Positions 10,665-23,665 of a stretch of 64,000 nucleotides of DNA are shown here, piece after piece. This stretch comes from Oegoconia quadripuncta. Taxonomy: Eukaryota; Arthropoda; Insecta; Lepidoptera; Autostichidae. The stretch's first letter is position 1, and each line of letters opens with the position of its first letter. The notes beneath the pieces are model-generated. The model made no database searches, had not been told where the DNA came from, and saw only the letters and a program-made list of their open reading frames with translations. The stretch covers positions 9,705,731 through 9,769,730 of the forward strand of contig OX438758.1 of NCBI GenBank assembly GCA_949316235.1, given 5' to 3'. Both the position numbers and the translations under genes were made by a program.

Positions 10665-11035
10665 TGGTGAATTTGAATTCCTGTAATTCCCATTAACTGG
10701 TGACACCACTCTTGATAACGAACAACTTTCCCCAAGGAACCATAGTCGAATTCAATCAAAAATTTTCGATTACCCATACAAAGTTACCATTCTGAAACTA
10801 CCTTTAATATGGAAGTTCAACAATGGTATGGTTACTAGTGGAAAGTTGTTCGTAATCAGGAGTGGAGTCACCAGCCGAAAATTGTTGGACTTCCATACTA
10901 AAGTTGGTGTCAGAATGGATTACTTTGTATGGATAATTGAAAATCGAATTCGACTATGGTTCCTTGGGGAAAGTTGTTCGTCATCAAGAGTGATGTCACC
11001 AGTTAATGGGAATTACACGAATTCAAATTCATCCT
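10665..11035. mobile_element. Fold-back MITE, ~370 bp
   Basis: The arms are reverse complements over about 150 bp, with shared blocks GGTGACA-CACTCTTGAT-ACGAACAAC and CCCCAAGGAACCATAGTCGA. The centre (about 10840-10880) repeats AAAGTTGTTCGT...AGGAGTGGAGTCACCAG in the right-arm orientation, so a partial third copy sits at the middle. Outer ends are near GAATTTGAATTC and GAATTCAAATTC. No coding capacity. Confidence 0.75.
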
Positions 11036-12004
11036 GTATAGTGCGTGTCTTTTAAAAAAACATTTACTCTATTTTAAATACTTTGTGAATTACCAATTTA
11101 CCATACCAATATAGCCTTTGTGTTGCGCCGACATCTCTCCGCCAATAGAATCATCATGGGCAATTTGCAATTCAAGATAGAGAAATAGTTTTATTAGAGT
11201 TTAGTTTTTTAATTGAGCTTACAAAAATAGCTAGCTGTTAGTTTAACGCATTAGGTGTCAATAGCTATATTATAATATATATATAAAGGTTCATGTATAT
11301 ATTAACAAAGTCCAATTATCTCAGGACCTCATTGAATAGAAAATTAATCTCCAGTTTATCTTGAACTCCTTTACTCTTAGTTCCTCCTTCAACATTTGTT
11401 AGGTCTACATATCTATGTACGATGGTTATATTTACAATGAATTTAGATATAGATAATGTTTAATAATAGAGGTGATAATGTAAAGGTTAAGGCGATGTCA
11501 TGCGCGAACTATGTCAATATTTACGTACCAGTATCTATGAGAATATTATCTTGGTAATTAATAGCTCTTGCACGATTATTGTTGCGGATGTTATTAGCAT
11601 AATACATGTATTTGTTACTAAGTGATACTATCTTTCAAAAGGAATCCCGATTTCCACACTCATCGTCTCAAACTTTCTTTCAACTTCTACCTTGAGCGAT
11701 TTTAGTGAGGAGGTAGACTGCTCTAGCACGTAACGCACGAGCGTTTATATCTAACGTCTGTCACACACTATACTTTCTGATGTTAGAAAATTCTTTGTTT
11801 CGAAAATAAATATTAACTGATGGAAGCTTGAAGTTGTTTTTCAATTTAATGGGGACCTACACATTACAAATATTTTTCTTATATCCTCGATAAAAAGTTT
11901 AACATTTTCGATGTTTGACCATTTTCATCAGTGATTGAATTTACTCGAGAAAACAAAGAATTCACTGCAAAATGGCGGATTTAATTTTAGTGGCACAACT
12001 AGCT
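11036..12004. other. Intron sequence, nothing recognised
   Basis: AT-rich, with no coding frame or repeat family that I can name. Confidence 0.45.
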
Positions 12005-12292
12005 TACCTCATCATCATCAGCCGTAAACATCCCACTGCAGGGATCTAGGCCTTCCCTCGTCTATGAGGGAGTATGGCAATAGTCCACCACGCTGGCCCA
12101 ATGCGGGTTGGGGACTTCACATGCCTTTGAATTTTTATTTCTCAGGCATGCAGGTTTCCTCACGATGTTTTCCTTCACTGTTTAAGAGCAGTCGTATAAA
12201 TGCACATAAGTAATTAAATTAAATTTAAAAACTCATTGGTACATTAGCCTGCAGTTAAGACCACGTCTTAACCGCTAAGTTATCGACGCTCT
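12005..12292 (-). mobile_element. tRNA-derived SINE (family C)
   Basis: This is the reverse complement of the same family as 59281-59590. Shared blocks are CCACGCTGGCCCAATGCGGGTTGG, read here in pieces (CCACGCTGGCCCAATG and CGGGTTGGGGACTTCACATG), AGGTTTCCTCACGATGTTTTC, TTATGTGCA on the opposite strand, and a tRNA-like head near 12240-12292. The CATCATCATCA at its left edge is the 3' microsatellite tail. Confidence 0.85.
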
Positions 12293-13344
12293 AAATAGCT
12301 AACTTAGCGCCATCTAACTTTGCGTAGGAGACCTTTAGTTTTATACCTTACCTTAAATCGAAACTAACAAAATAATAAACGGATACTTCTTAAATTAGTA
12401 ACAAACTTTCAAATCAGTGATTTCACATTATATTACACTGTCGAGAACAAAGGTTTCTAACTACGAAGTTAAACTCTGGCCAACGTTTTAGAATATCAAG
12501 ACAAATGCATGCCCATTGTCCCTCGGGCAGTACTAATTAAACGCTGTGTTAATCGCCATCGCTTCAGATTAAGACGTGAACGCGTAATGTATAACTATCC
12601 ATCTCGTTTATGACGGTGCTGTGAGTGCGGCTAAAAGGGTGTGGCTCCAGTGTAAGCTTTCGTGGATTAGAAATTATATTATTTGCAGACCTTTTGACAT
12701 TGCTACTATAAATAACAATTCCAAAAAGACATGAATAACTGATGTGATGAGAAAAGGGTATCTTCATATTTACAGTTATAATGCTTAGTAAGTTTGTTTA
12801 TAAATATTATTATGCTTATTTCTTTGTTTTTTATGTTTGACTGGATTCGCATTTGATCACTCACCTGATGGAAAGTGATGATATGGTCGACGATGTAGCA
12901 CGCGATCCCAGTAAAGGCCCATTCACTCTGCTCTTGAAGATCCCAAGGTTGTAGGATTCAGCTTAGCGTGAAAACAAAATTTGCCAAAAAATTTAAAAAT
13001 AGAGTTTTAGTGCCTAATGCTATGTTAAATATTACATACACTGCAATAATTAAATTCGCCTTAAGTATCAAGTTCAAATGTGTTTCTAGCAATAAATATA
13101 AACAAATGTAAAACAATAATTGAATTACTAGTCTATGATTAAATAAGATCGCTATATGAAGGAACAATATCAAATATAAAAAGTGACAAATATACGTCGA
13201 AAAAGTTTTTAGTCACCAAAATCCGCATACCTAACTATTATTCCAATATGAACTGTTCTATTATTCCGATTTATAGAAAGTATAGATTTTACAAAACTTC
13301 AAGAATGATGTTCCCATATTATATATCCATTCAGACCTGTTTCT
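12293..13344. other. Intron sequence with one short repeat
   Basis: About 12830-12960 ('ACTGGATTCGCATTTGATCA', 'CACCTGATGGAAAGTGATGA', 'GATCCCA') matches 36725-36795 and 45450-45595, a common short repeat. The rest is unassigned. Confidence 0.5.
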
Positions 13345-13590
13345 TTATACACGGGTTTGCACTTGACATCACAAGTGTTAAGTTAAGATGAAGCCGAAGT
13401 GAAAGTGTACTGACAATCGGAACACAACAATGCTATAACCTTAACGTTTGGCGGCAGTTTACTCGTAGATAAGGTGATAGCTATCACCATTGATTTACCG
13501 ATATATAAAATGCCCTACTAGCTCGCTGGCAATCGAACCAACGACCTAAGATTCGTAAGCCCTATTTTTTTTGTTTACATTGTGCCACTG
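13345..13590 (-). mobile_element. tRNA-derived SINE (family B), degraded
   Basis: Minus-strand copy of the family seen complete at 15945-16290. It shows GCACTTGACAT...GTTAAG...GATGAAGCCGAAG, AATCGGAACACAACAATGCT and a tRNA-like head near 13525-13590 (CAATCGAACCAACGACCTA). Confidence 0.7.
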
Positions 13591-15720
13591 ATGCTGTTTT
13601 AGTGCTTTCGACGTACAAAGAACCTACGTAAAAGCTTTATTTCTCTAATCTATACTAAATTTACGCTACATAACCGCTATGATCGTATCTCTTACACCAC
13701 AAACCAGAAACTAAACGTTAACAATGGACGAAGCCGCAGTTTGTGGTGATATATATTCTGAAAGCACATTGTAAGTGTACCAAATTATAAAAGGCTGGAA
13801 ACATTAGTTAATGTGAATATCTTATTTATTATTGTTGTGATTATGACTGACGGCTCGCCTGGGGCACATTCTCTAACAAAAACAATGGTACTTAAGTATA
13901 TTATTGTTACATTAATCACTACTAGTCCTTACTTCCTTTACTCTTGGGACGTTACAGGTGTCACTATCAATCAGCGTGCGAAGTGCGCGTTTTGCCTTGT
14001 TTTTAACTTTACCATCGCGTTTGCGTTCACGCAAAAAGTACCTATGAAGAAAAACGTTTTGCAAACTATCCGCTAGAGACGCTGCATAATTTATTCATAC
14101 AAATCGTCACGTCAACGTGAACGCGGTAGAGTCGATACAAAACTTACACTCCGCGCTCAGGAGAACTGGCTAGAGTTATTTGTCTTATGTCATAAAAATA
14201 ATTATATCCTTGCTTTTTTTAAAAACAGGAACCTAACCTAACTGTCGGTATAATCATAGATAAATATGTATGTGACTTTAGCTGTCATCAAATAAATCAT
14301 CTCTTGTACCCATTTTTGTACCCAAAATAATAACCTGTCACCAAATTTGGCAAAATTGAAGTTTCTGAATGAGAAGGGGGATGGCTCCCGAGCAGTATCA
14401 TTATCAAACGTAACAGACCTATCATCGCTCGCTTCGCCTCTCAAGCATTATTTTTTCAGGCTCCAGTAAATTTAGTGTCAAAAACATAATTCCTGTTAAA
14501 AATTAAGTAGGACTCGTCTATCTTGTATTCGTAGCAGAATAACAAGGATTGGAAATTTACGAAACACCGAGAAATAGTGAGAGTAATTTATAACAACAAC
14601 AAGGTATACAAAGGAACTGTATAGTTAAATGTCTTCGAAACGGCTAAACTGATTTCCATCAAAAAATAAGAAGCTTTCGAAAATAAGAAAAACCGTTTTC
14701 AAAACAAAAGCCACAGATAGACACACAGACAGATATGTACACTTATATAACACCCTCTTTGTGTGTCGGAGGTTAAACAATGTATCAAGGACAGCTTTCG
14801 TACCATAGAATTGTGTTATATGGTTTAATTGAGTGTATAATGTAATGCCCATCGATTGATTGACATGGTATTTAGCGGCTGACTGCACTATCGTTATGTC
14901 GTCACTCCTCATCATTTCACCCTATCTCTGCTGGATATCTCCACTAAGGACTTCAACTAGCTTCTGTCCATAACTTCTTAATCTTCCATTTATAAACAAT
15001 TAGGAAACTAATAGCTTTCTGTATTTCTCTACTCGTTTAATTTGAAAGTCGGCTTGTTGTTTTCTGTTAGGATAATATTAACGCGAATGATTGGCCCAAA
15101 TACAGATCGATTGAAGGAGAGCATCTTCATCTCAGCGAGTCCATGGCAAAATCAACAAATTCTTGAAGACCAGAATGTGGCCACGTGTACAGCATTGTTT
15201 GGGGCTTCATAGAAGTCATGTCGCATACCTAACAGTGCCGGGACACGCATAGAGAGAATTAAACTATATTAGTTCCAAAGACCTTTAGTTAGCAACTTAG
15301 TTATATGAATACACATTAATAAACATCTTTATTCAACCGTACCTAGGTTTTCAAGGTAAACCTAATAACTAAAAGTGACACAATGAGGCATGTCATGCGC
15401 ACAAGACAATCGACAAGGCCTTCAGACAATACGCCTTTATACACCACAATAACTCTTTATGGCCAATGACAAAGTGGCATTTTGCAATGATTTGCCCCAC
15501 ACATGGAAACGACAATGGTGTGTATTGTACTATATGGAATTGTCTATTCGAACGGTCGTTTTATGCTTATTGAATAAGAAGAGTTGAGTGATTGTGCTGT
15601 GAGGTTGGATTGTTTTAATTATGTCGACTAGTGAATCCATTTGGTTTCAAACGCCAACGATTTGTTATCACAAATATCCCATTTGTGTCACAGTATCTAT
15701 AATATCAATTTTCAATACAA
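13591..15720. other. Intron sequence, no gene
   Basis: 14590-14770 contains a decayed dispersed repeat (AAATGTCTTCGAAACGGCT, 'CACACAGACAGATATG'). The open frames at 13813-14076 and 14625-14915 lack protein-like composition or motifs. Confidence 0.45.
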
Positions 15721-15724
15721 TTTA

Positions 15725-15905
15725 GGGTTTCTGTTCCTCAATATTAGAGATATCAGGAGGGCAAGGATGCGGGGCCACCAATTAGTGTTCGGTTTGGTTG
15801 ATAGTACAGCATTTTCTACTGTCCATCTTCACCAAGCAGCGATATTAATCTTTCTATGCTTCAGCTGTTTGAGATATGCTCATCCATTGTGGAAATTAAT
15901 AAATG
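15725..15905 (+). repeat. Partial family-B SINE body
   Basis: CGGTTTGGTTGATAGTACAG and CACCAAGCAGCGATATTAAT parallel 16035-16130 of the complete copy directly downstream. The head is missing. Confidence 0.6.
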
Positions 15906-15944
15906 AAATAAGTAAGCTTATTTAAATATTTACTAACATTAAAA

Positions 15945-16290
15945 TCCGCCTCCGTGGCTCAATGTAAACAACATTGGGTTTACGATTCGGAGGTCGCAGG
16001 TTCGATCCCTATCGGGGTACATGTTAAAGTACTCGGTTTGGTTGGTGGTAGGGCATTTTAAAATGTCCGCCTGGCTAGCTACCACCATCTTATCTAAAAT
16101 CTGCCGCCAAGCAGCAATGTTAATAGCATTGTTGTATTCCGGTTGTCAGAGATAAGATAGCCAGTCCCCCAAATGTGTTGGGGTTTCCGGGTTAGTACGC
16201 TTCCACCTTCGACCTCATCTTCACTTAACATCAGGTTTGATTGAGGTCAAGTACGAACCTGCCGTGCATAAACGAAAGAAGCAAATTTCT
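15945..16290 (+). mobile_element. tRNA-derived SINE (family B), nearly complete
   Basis: The tRNA-like head at 15948-16020 (CCGTGGCTCAATG... then GGAGGTCGCAGGTTCGATCC) is followed by a body with TCCGGTTGTCAGAGATAAG, CCCAAATGTGTTGGGGTTTC, CACCTTCGACCTCATCTTCA and a tail near GTGCATAAA. The same 3' body occurs at 20430-20565, 27172-27295, 33735-33840 and 42425-42535. Confidence 0.85.
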
Positions 16291-16896
16291 TTCTTATAGG
16301 AATCACTTACGGGATTCATTATCCTCATCTCTCTTCCCTTATCTCTGTTTATTAGAGTTCAGCACACCATGTTTTCTTCTTTCGCAATTATTTTATTATT
16401 TCGTGCTATATTAACTTATTTACAAAACGCTACTAGACCTAGTTCTGATTTAATAGTAATATTTATAGTTCGTTTTTAAATGGCTTGCAATGCAATTAGA
16501 TGCATAAAATTATTCTAGTTTCCTATTACAAAATCTTGCAACTTGAATGATGTACCTTATATTCCTGCTTATTCAAGAATACAAGTATCTAACTACTTGA
16601 ATTATTCAACGTAAATGTCAATCACTGCCATACTTCACTTGCATCATTAATTCATCCATCAATGAATTCTACAGTTCTTAATTAACCACATTATAAAGGT
16701 TACTTAGTGCTTAAAATATTTGCAATATTTCAAAATTTAGATTAAAGATTTAACCCTTGTTAATGGAACGAAGAATTCACTCGGAATAGAAGTAAAGATA
16801 TCGTAATTAGTAAACTAGAGTAAGTTGAGGAGTACAATGTGATCGTATATACATACATATACACCCAAATACAATATACTGGATGAATTTTTTTAC

Positions 16897-17214
16897 CGTA
16901 AGGAAAAAAATAGGGCATATTAGGTAAGTGAAATAGAAGTTATTGGCATAGGTAATTTATTTTATTTTTTTCTAAAACACACGCGCCATCCATAGATTTA
17001 TATGCGACTGGCTGGATTCGTAGGGTTTCTAATATTTTCTCCAAATTTTCTTTTATTTAATTTAATAATGTAATTATGTGGAATAGGCTACAAACGTGAC
17101 CGTCAAATGACACAATTAACGCGTTATTCGCTGATGGCTTTCAAAAAAAAAAGAACTAACTATGCCAGTACCTTCTATTTCACTTACCTTATATGCCTTA
17201 TTTTGTTCTTTACG
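16897..17214. mobile_element. Short inverted-repeat element (MITE), ~318 bp
   Basis: The left end CGTAAGGAAAAAAATAGGGC followed by ATATTAGGTAAGTGAAATAG is mirrored at the right by CTATTTCACTTACCTTATAT and GCCTTATTTTGTTCTTTACG. The arms are about 55 bp. The interior is AT-rich and has no coding capacity. The 68-residue frame at 17107-17313 merely overlaps the right arm. Confidence 0.7.
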
Positions 17215-18864
17215 ATAATAAAACTCATTCCCTATATGATACTAGGCAAATATGACATTATTTGCTTTAGGGTAGATCATAACCGCAGAGATAACCCTCA
17301 TCACTATACTTAGATTTAATAGTATATCTAAACAAACAGATAAGAAAGTCGCAGAACATAACAATTATTTATATTTAGTCTATAAACTGAATTGCTATAA
17401 AACTTTGTTCAATCTATTTACAAATGAGTGTGTAAATAAAATATTTACACCATTAGTTAAACTTAGGTCCAAAATTTCTCACACTGGTAAAATACATGCC
17501 AAGGACTTTCATTTTCATCAAGAGTAAATAAATAAATAAAAGTCTTCATTTCACTCATCACAAATGAGAATTTTAGAAAAAGAGTTGATCTTAATAGCTA
17601 CATATATTAAAACGTCATTTGTGAAGAGGCTCGTGCCTATAAAGGATAAACCAGAATCACAGGCCACCAGGCCCCCCAGCCACAGAAACTGTTAGACCAA
17701 CCAGACATTATATCAACAATATCAAATTAGTTTTTGTTAAGAATAGGCACCAATGTCTCTTTTCCTGCTGTTTTAGTAGCATTTTATTCAGTATACAATT
17801 AAAAAGAAAGTGTTATAGAAGTGCATGTAGGTGATGGGTGTGTAATGAATGATAGTGGTCTAGGCTAGTATTTTTAGCAGATCTTCTGTCTCATAGTTTA
17901 GACTTAACAGAATAACAGAACTGTTATGCATATTTACTTAAACGACGATTGTAATAACAGTTCCCCACGTTTTTTTGCAGCAAGACATGCTCCATTTAAT
18001 AAATGTGGCATTCATACAATAACAGATAGTGTCGAGACAAACAAAATATAGGAACAATAATTTCGGCTAGAGCAGAGGTTATCGGCATTCTGATTGAGGG
18101 ATCAAGACCTACTATTAATTAAAGCGAACAATTATGCTTTGTCTTAACCTGGTCATAATAAGAACGATCCAGAGCAATATGATTATGATACTATTTTAAG
18201 ATATTTTGTCAGAAATTGACAGACTCGTACAGCTTAGGGTTCAGTAAGCAGCGGGCGTTCTGAATTAGGAAGGGAGATCGATCCTATTATTCTTCCTTTC
18301 GGTAAAAGAAAGTTCAGTATTCCGTTGGATATCAATGGCGTCCATGATTATAGTACACTACGCTTACAAAATTGTCAGACGGAAGATTTCCTATAAGTCT
18401 ACCGTTGCGATTTTGCAACTTTCTTACTCACAAATTCCGGCGTCAACATTCGTTGACGGAAGCCCATATTGATCTATTGAATCTACTTAGTCTGGTAAAT
18501 GTGCAATTATTTCAATGCATAAATAGTTCTTGCTGTTTTGTTGTGTACTTTGATCTGATAATTTGAATTTCCCTGTGAGATGAATCACGTTGTTGAATGT
18601 GTCTGCTCTAATGCACACCACTCTCTTTGATTTCCCAGATGCACGAGGATCGATTAAAGGTGTAAGCATAATATAGTCTTCGACCCATAAAAGGCTCTAA
18701 TGAAGCATACTAAATTTAACGGAGAATGTTTTTATTCCGTTGATGTACAATATTTTCGTTATCGCCATCTATACTTATAATGCTGTTTATTCACCATGCG
18801 AACATAGTGAGCAAGCGATAAGTCTACTGTCTAACGAGAACGGTTTACATGAGGACCTGGCACA
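17215..18864. other. Intron sequence, nothing recognised
   Basis: I see no repeat or coding frame that I can assign. Confidence 0.4.
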
Positions 18865-19095
18865 TACATACATACGCTCTGCCCGTCACTCGTTGGGGTA
18901 GGCAGGTACTACGGATTTCCACTTGCAAAGAACATGACATACTACTTTAGCTTTTTCCACTCTCAAATGCTTCGTACACGCTCGTCGGTTAGTAGTTGAC
19001 TACACTTGGTCTTTTATGAGTACGTCAATCACTTGATCCTGGTCGATCTTTACCGACCCCTCCAGGTCCTGGGAGATTCACTGATAACACTTCTT
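18865..19095. repeat. Dispersed repeat, 'GGGGTAGGCAG' family
   Basis: CGTTGGGGTAGGCAGGTACT, GATTTCCACTTGCAA, CATGACATACTACTTT and ACACGCTCGTCGGTTAGTAG recur at 42110-42250 and 63620-63720. This is a repeat common in lepidopteran genomes whose element class I cannot settle. Confidence 0.65.
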
Positions 19096-20429
19096 TAACG
19101 TTTGAAGTAGCGTTACCTTTTCTTTTTCTTACTAAAATAATAAGACCAATACCAACGTTCAACTACCAAAAGATCAAAGACCAAAGTATTTTCATCATAA
19201 CAATAGACACCATAGGCTCTGATAATCGAAACCCGAGTAACGTATCAGAAGAAATGTATAAGTGAGTAGTGGAAGTAACATGAAACCGCGTAATAAGGAA
19301 GATGTTAAAATATATAAAATTTGCGTTCAAACAAAAAAAGATGGAATAACAAAGAAATTATATTATATTTACAATTGAAAATGTCATACACATAGTTCTT
19401 GGTCATAGCTCGGTTCCGAATCCGAGCAGCTCTGTCGGACATTGCACTTTTACCTGAAAATTTTACTACCCTCATAACAGTGGGGCTAATATGAATTCAA
19501 GAAAACTACTCTCGGTATAGTAATCTATCGTTCTATCACTCTCAGTCGCATCGGGAACGAGCAGCATTACCGATAGATTTCGATAACGTGACTCGTCTGC
19601 ATAAAATCATGCTACACTGAACTTGGTGTCGGAACGAAGTGAATGCGAGAATGGAATGGACCTGCATTCATTTTTACGGTCCAAATGTAATTTAAAGTGA
19701 TACTAATTATCGGACCTTATACCATGAATATTCTGGCAAGAATTTTCTCAGTACACATTTTCTAAGCTCTCACTTCTGATTCTTTCTGGGCAATTATCTT
19801 ATAAACTATGTTCAAGTCAAGACATTTACACATACCTGTTCCGACGACAACCATTTGATTGTGTAACGAACGACAAATTATATTCATTCCAATACTATTA
19901 CATTGCAAAAGAGCTACTTTGTCGCCAACAGTTTCCCGCCTTCATCATTTGAAATTGGAATGCAGCGTTAAGCGCAGCGCGGTGATTGGATCATACAATA
20001 TTCAGGACAGCCAATCGCAACGCGGCTGTGTCGCCAGTGCATCAAAAATTCCATCTGAATATACCAGTGTGGCGAGCACTAAAAATGATAATGCTCTAAC
20101 ATAGCCAGCCATACAATTTCAAATGAAGAATTCATACACCATTCGCTTTTACATTTGGGATGTATTTTTATTGATCACACAGAATTGGACAGTCCGATCC
20201 ATTTTATTTATTAACCATTGGCTGCTGTTTCTATTGAAACGTGGTTATAGCATTGTGGACATGAACGAGTTTCAACAGAAACTTATTATTAGGTACCATC
20301 ATAGAGTTAGGTATACATACAAGATGGTAATGAAAAAGTCTACTGCCATGTTGGCAGAGATTGCCAATGTACAGCCAGATCGAAACTTGATATATCATTA
20401 CATGTTTGGTAACTTCATTCTACTTCTCA
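19096..20429. other. Intron sequence; composition shift near 19900-20060
   Basis: No gene is seen. About 19930-20040 is richer in GC and CpG, with an ATTGG (GATTGGATC) and a CCAAT (GCCAATCGC) in opposite orientation 40 bases apart. This could be a regulatory patch. The 140-residue frame at 20123-20545 ends inside a SINE and is not a gene. Confidence 0.4.
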
Positions 20430-20565
20430 ATTGTCAGAGAAAAGATAGCCAGTCCCCCAAATATGTTGGGGTTTCCGGGTCAGTACGCTTCCACCTTCGA
20501 CCTCATCTTCACTTAACATCAGGTGTGATTGAGGTCAAGTACTAACCCGTTGTCCATAAAAAAAA
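20430..20565 (+). repeat. Family-B SINE 3' body
   Basis: TTGTCAGAGAAAAGATAGCC, CCCAAATATGTTGGGGTTTC and ACATCAGGTGTGATTGAGGT match 16145-16250, followed by an A-rich tail. The head is missing. Confidence 0.8.
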
Positions 20566-21091
20566 CCTCCTTTCTCTTCAGCTTGAAATTCACGATGCAG
20601 TATTCCATACTTATATTCTTTTTGACAAAATAGATGGGCCAGTTCTGTACGTCCAGAAAACATACTATACTGACCTTAACCTGATTTAAAATGCTATTCC
20701 CCGCGGCTGTCTCGGAGACTATACCGTTTCTCAACGATAAAAACGCAACATGACTGACGGCGGCGGTGACTGCCTGTAAAATAATAATGAGTGCATTGTT
20801 GCCCGGCAGAATAGTATGGATAAGACTTTGAGAACGTAACTGTTTATTAATTTATTGTAAGAATATTGTATTGTATTTATTTTTCTGGCTCAATGATATG
20901 GAAATCAAGTTTCAAACATGGAATAATTTTATGTTCATATTTTTTTTTTCAATTAATTCTGTTAGTTATAATGGCGTAATAATAATGGAACTACATCTGT
21001 TTAGCTTTCCTTACTTTTTTACAGTCGTTGAATAGTCATGATAAGAAGAGTGATTGGTGTAGTATAAAATGCGATTACGAACTGAAATCCC

Positions 21092-21235
21092 ACTATAGGT
21101 AAATGTTTGTGTGATGAATACGAACATTTATTCCCGAGACATGGATGTTTCTATAAATATTTATATTATGTTTATCAACTATCTAGTATCCGTCCGAGAT
21201 ATTTATTTATTTTTATAATAAATAAATATCTCGGA
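21092..21235 (+). repeat. 5'-truncated family-A SINE ending in a perfect 19-bp hairpin
   Basis: AAATGTTTGTGTGATGAATA, CATGGATGTTTCTATAAATA and the tail resemble family A read on the plus strand. The end folds as TCCGAGATATTTATTTATT (21193-21211) with its exact reverse complement (21217-21235) across a 5-base loop. Confidence 0.7.
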
Positions 21236-23054
21236 TGTAATTTGTCAATATGTCACACATGGCAATATTTTGCCTGCGATCTACATCTGTTTTTAATTAA
21301 ATATCAAAATATTACCGAATAGTAGATTAATATCTTTTCAGATTCAGATTTATTCGTAATAGTCTTCTTAAATTATCAATATTGTACATTATTCAAGTAT
21401 GTCAATATTTCCAAACTACTAAAAATTTACTGAAATACTTACCTAAGTAGAAACAAATATTTAATTTTTTTTATTATTATGAAAGGAATGTCCACATTAA
21501 TCCAATACACCTGTCACGAGGGGCGAAAAAGACGAATAACCCCAGCAGTTACCGTTGTCTCGTGTTAAGGGATTTTTTATTGTTAGCCACAAATTGTGTC
21601 GGTGTGCGGTCGCCCTAACCTTGCATACTTTATGCCGTTCAAATGACTCGTGTACTATCTGCTTTGAATAGCGCGGGGCTATGGGGATGCGTTTACGAGA
21701 TCGACATGTCTCTTCAAAGACTACCGAGTTTTACATACCTATCTAAGCCTTTGGAATTATCATTTTTTTGTAAATTGAATGTTAGGCGTGTGTCATTTTC
21801 GCGGAATTGTTTCTTTGTATGGGCAGGAATAGGGTATGATGATTTATGATTATTCATCGCACATCAGGCCACTAACAATTAGGACAGATTAAATAAATAG
21901 GTAAAGTATTAATATGAATAAATATACTTGGAAATACCCACAGCGCCATCTACTAGGCTTATGGCTGATAGTTGATTAACTACAGCAATATTTTTTTGTG
22001 TGTAACACGCGAACTTTATTCATACCGTTACATATGAAATTAGGGCTTACGAATTTAAAAAAACTTTATCGCATAAAATTGTTGTTATTTTATGCATTAC
22101 GTATTTTATAACTTATTATCTATTCATTGTATTCTAATAAATATAATAATCACTTATAAACCCATAAAAATGTACGTATAACTCAACAATGTCCACAGTC
22201 CCCTCATTGAAACGAATCGACATCATACTTAATTATCAGACAATTAATCGCATAGCGTTCAAGAGAAATATATAATTCTTATCAAACATTATACCATTTC
22301 AAAAGAAGCCTCATCGGAAAATAATGCTGAAGCAATTATTTTCTCATTTGCCTCCTATAAGGCCATCAAAGGGAAGGAATTTTGATCGAAATCGACGAGG
22401 GCGAAATCAAAGTAATGTTCTAAAAGAATAAAGTTATAAAAAGATTATATTTTTCACAATTATGACACCGACAGATGGGCGCGACAGCATAATAATATTG
22501 GCGCTGTGTTTTCGAGACAGACTTTCTTTAAAAAGCTATCGAAGTTTTATACAGGTCGATTTAAAAAAACTCTAATAAGATTTGCAGTCACACCACTGAT
22601 CCCGATAAAATAATTTAAATTCGAACAGAAAAAATATCTTGACACACATTCTTAATTTCTCTGTTTGACGATGCTTACGAACTTTATTAATAAGAAGCAC
22701 TCGCGGCTATTCGTTTTCGATTAGGGAAGTTAAGCAATGATTATAATTGACATAAGAAGACTAAAATGCTAATGACAATTTTTTTTCAATACCTGTCTAT
22801 ATTACCCTAAAATTATCACATAAAAATTGCACGAGTCTTTCTTATTAGAGTATCACCTGGAACATCCTGTAGTGTGTCAGAATTCACTGCGTCACCCCTA
22901 ACATCCATTTTAATGATGCCGCCCTCGCTTCAGTTGCAACCCTTGAAATATTTCACTGCGCTCAGTAAGTACGTGACACCTTACTTGTCTTTTCGTTTTA
23001 TAATCTGTCGATTAAAATACTATTGTCTTAGACGAAGAATCCGGCTTTATTGTC
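21236..23054. other. Intron sequence with minor repeats
   Basis: About 21885-22000 ('CACAGCGCCATCTACTAGGC') matches 35985-36060, an 'AGCGCCATCT' repeat. Nothing else is recognised. Confidence 0.45.
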
Positions 23055-23290
23055 TACTATAGCTTTCCGCCCGTGACTTCGTCCGCGTAAAACTACCACT
23101 AGCGCTATCTAGCATTTTGTTACACAACTATTGTTTATTTAATTCTATGGGAGAGTCTCCATACCAATTTTCATTATTATAGAGTACCTACTTGGTTCCG
23201 AGGATATTGACTTTTGTTTGAAATATTTCTCCCCCTTTGAACATAGCAGTGGAAAAAGAATTGTTTTGGCTTTGCGACGATCTCTGGGTT
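23055..23290. repeat. Dispersed repeat, 'GTGACTTCGTCCGCGT' family
   Basis: CCGCCCGTGACTTCGTCCGC and the 'AGCGCTATCTAG' motif are characteristic of a repeat class abundant in Lepidoptera. It is degraded here. Confidence 0.5.
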
Positions 23291-23309
23291 AATCAGTCAG
23301 GTCAATATC

Positions 23310-23665
23310 TTTTATAAATACAGCTTGTAACAGATAAGATTAACTATAAAAAAAAAAGAAAAAAAAGAAATATCATGATTGGTATGGTGAATTTGATAGT
23401 ATAATAAAAAAAACAGGGTACACTTAAAATAGTCACACTTAACATTTTTTAAATACCGCTTGTTCAAAAAACAACTTTCACCTGAGAAGAACAAGCAAGA
23501 AACTCGAAGGGTAGCTTTTTAAAACAGGTTTTTATATTACACAAAAAGGTACAATTTATTTCATTATTAAATTGTGAAATAGCGAACGAGTTGGTTACGT
23601 CCATGGAAAGATTTTCCACATCAACAGGAACCTTATTGAAAATTCGAAAACAATTTAAAAGTTCC
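23310..23665 (-). mobile_element. CR1-like LINE 3' end, antisense
   Basis: Shares with 33005-33375 and the sense copy at 39770-40205 the blocks TGTTCTTCTCAGG, GTTTCTTGCTTGTT, GGCTATTTCACAATT and 'CCTTATTGAAAATTCG'. The encoded C-terminus is degraded. Confidence 0.7.

Noticed and set aside
15948..16020. tRNA gene on the plus strand
   Set aside because: The same reasoning applies: it runs directly into a multi-copy family-B body, and I could not draw a full cloverleaf.
20123..20545. 140-residue open frame
   Set aside because: Its last third is translated SINE sequence (the same block recurs in four other places) and the first part is Ile/Phe/Tyr-rich chance composition.
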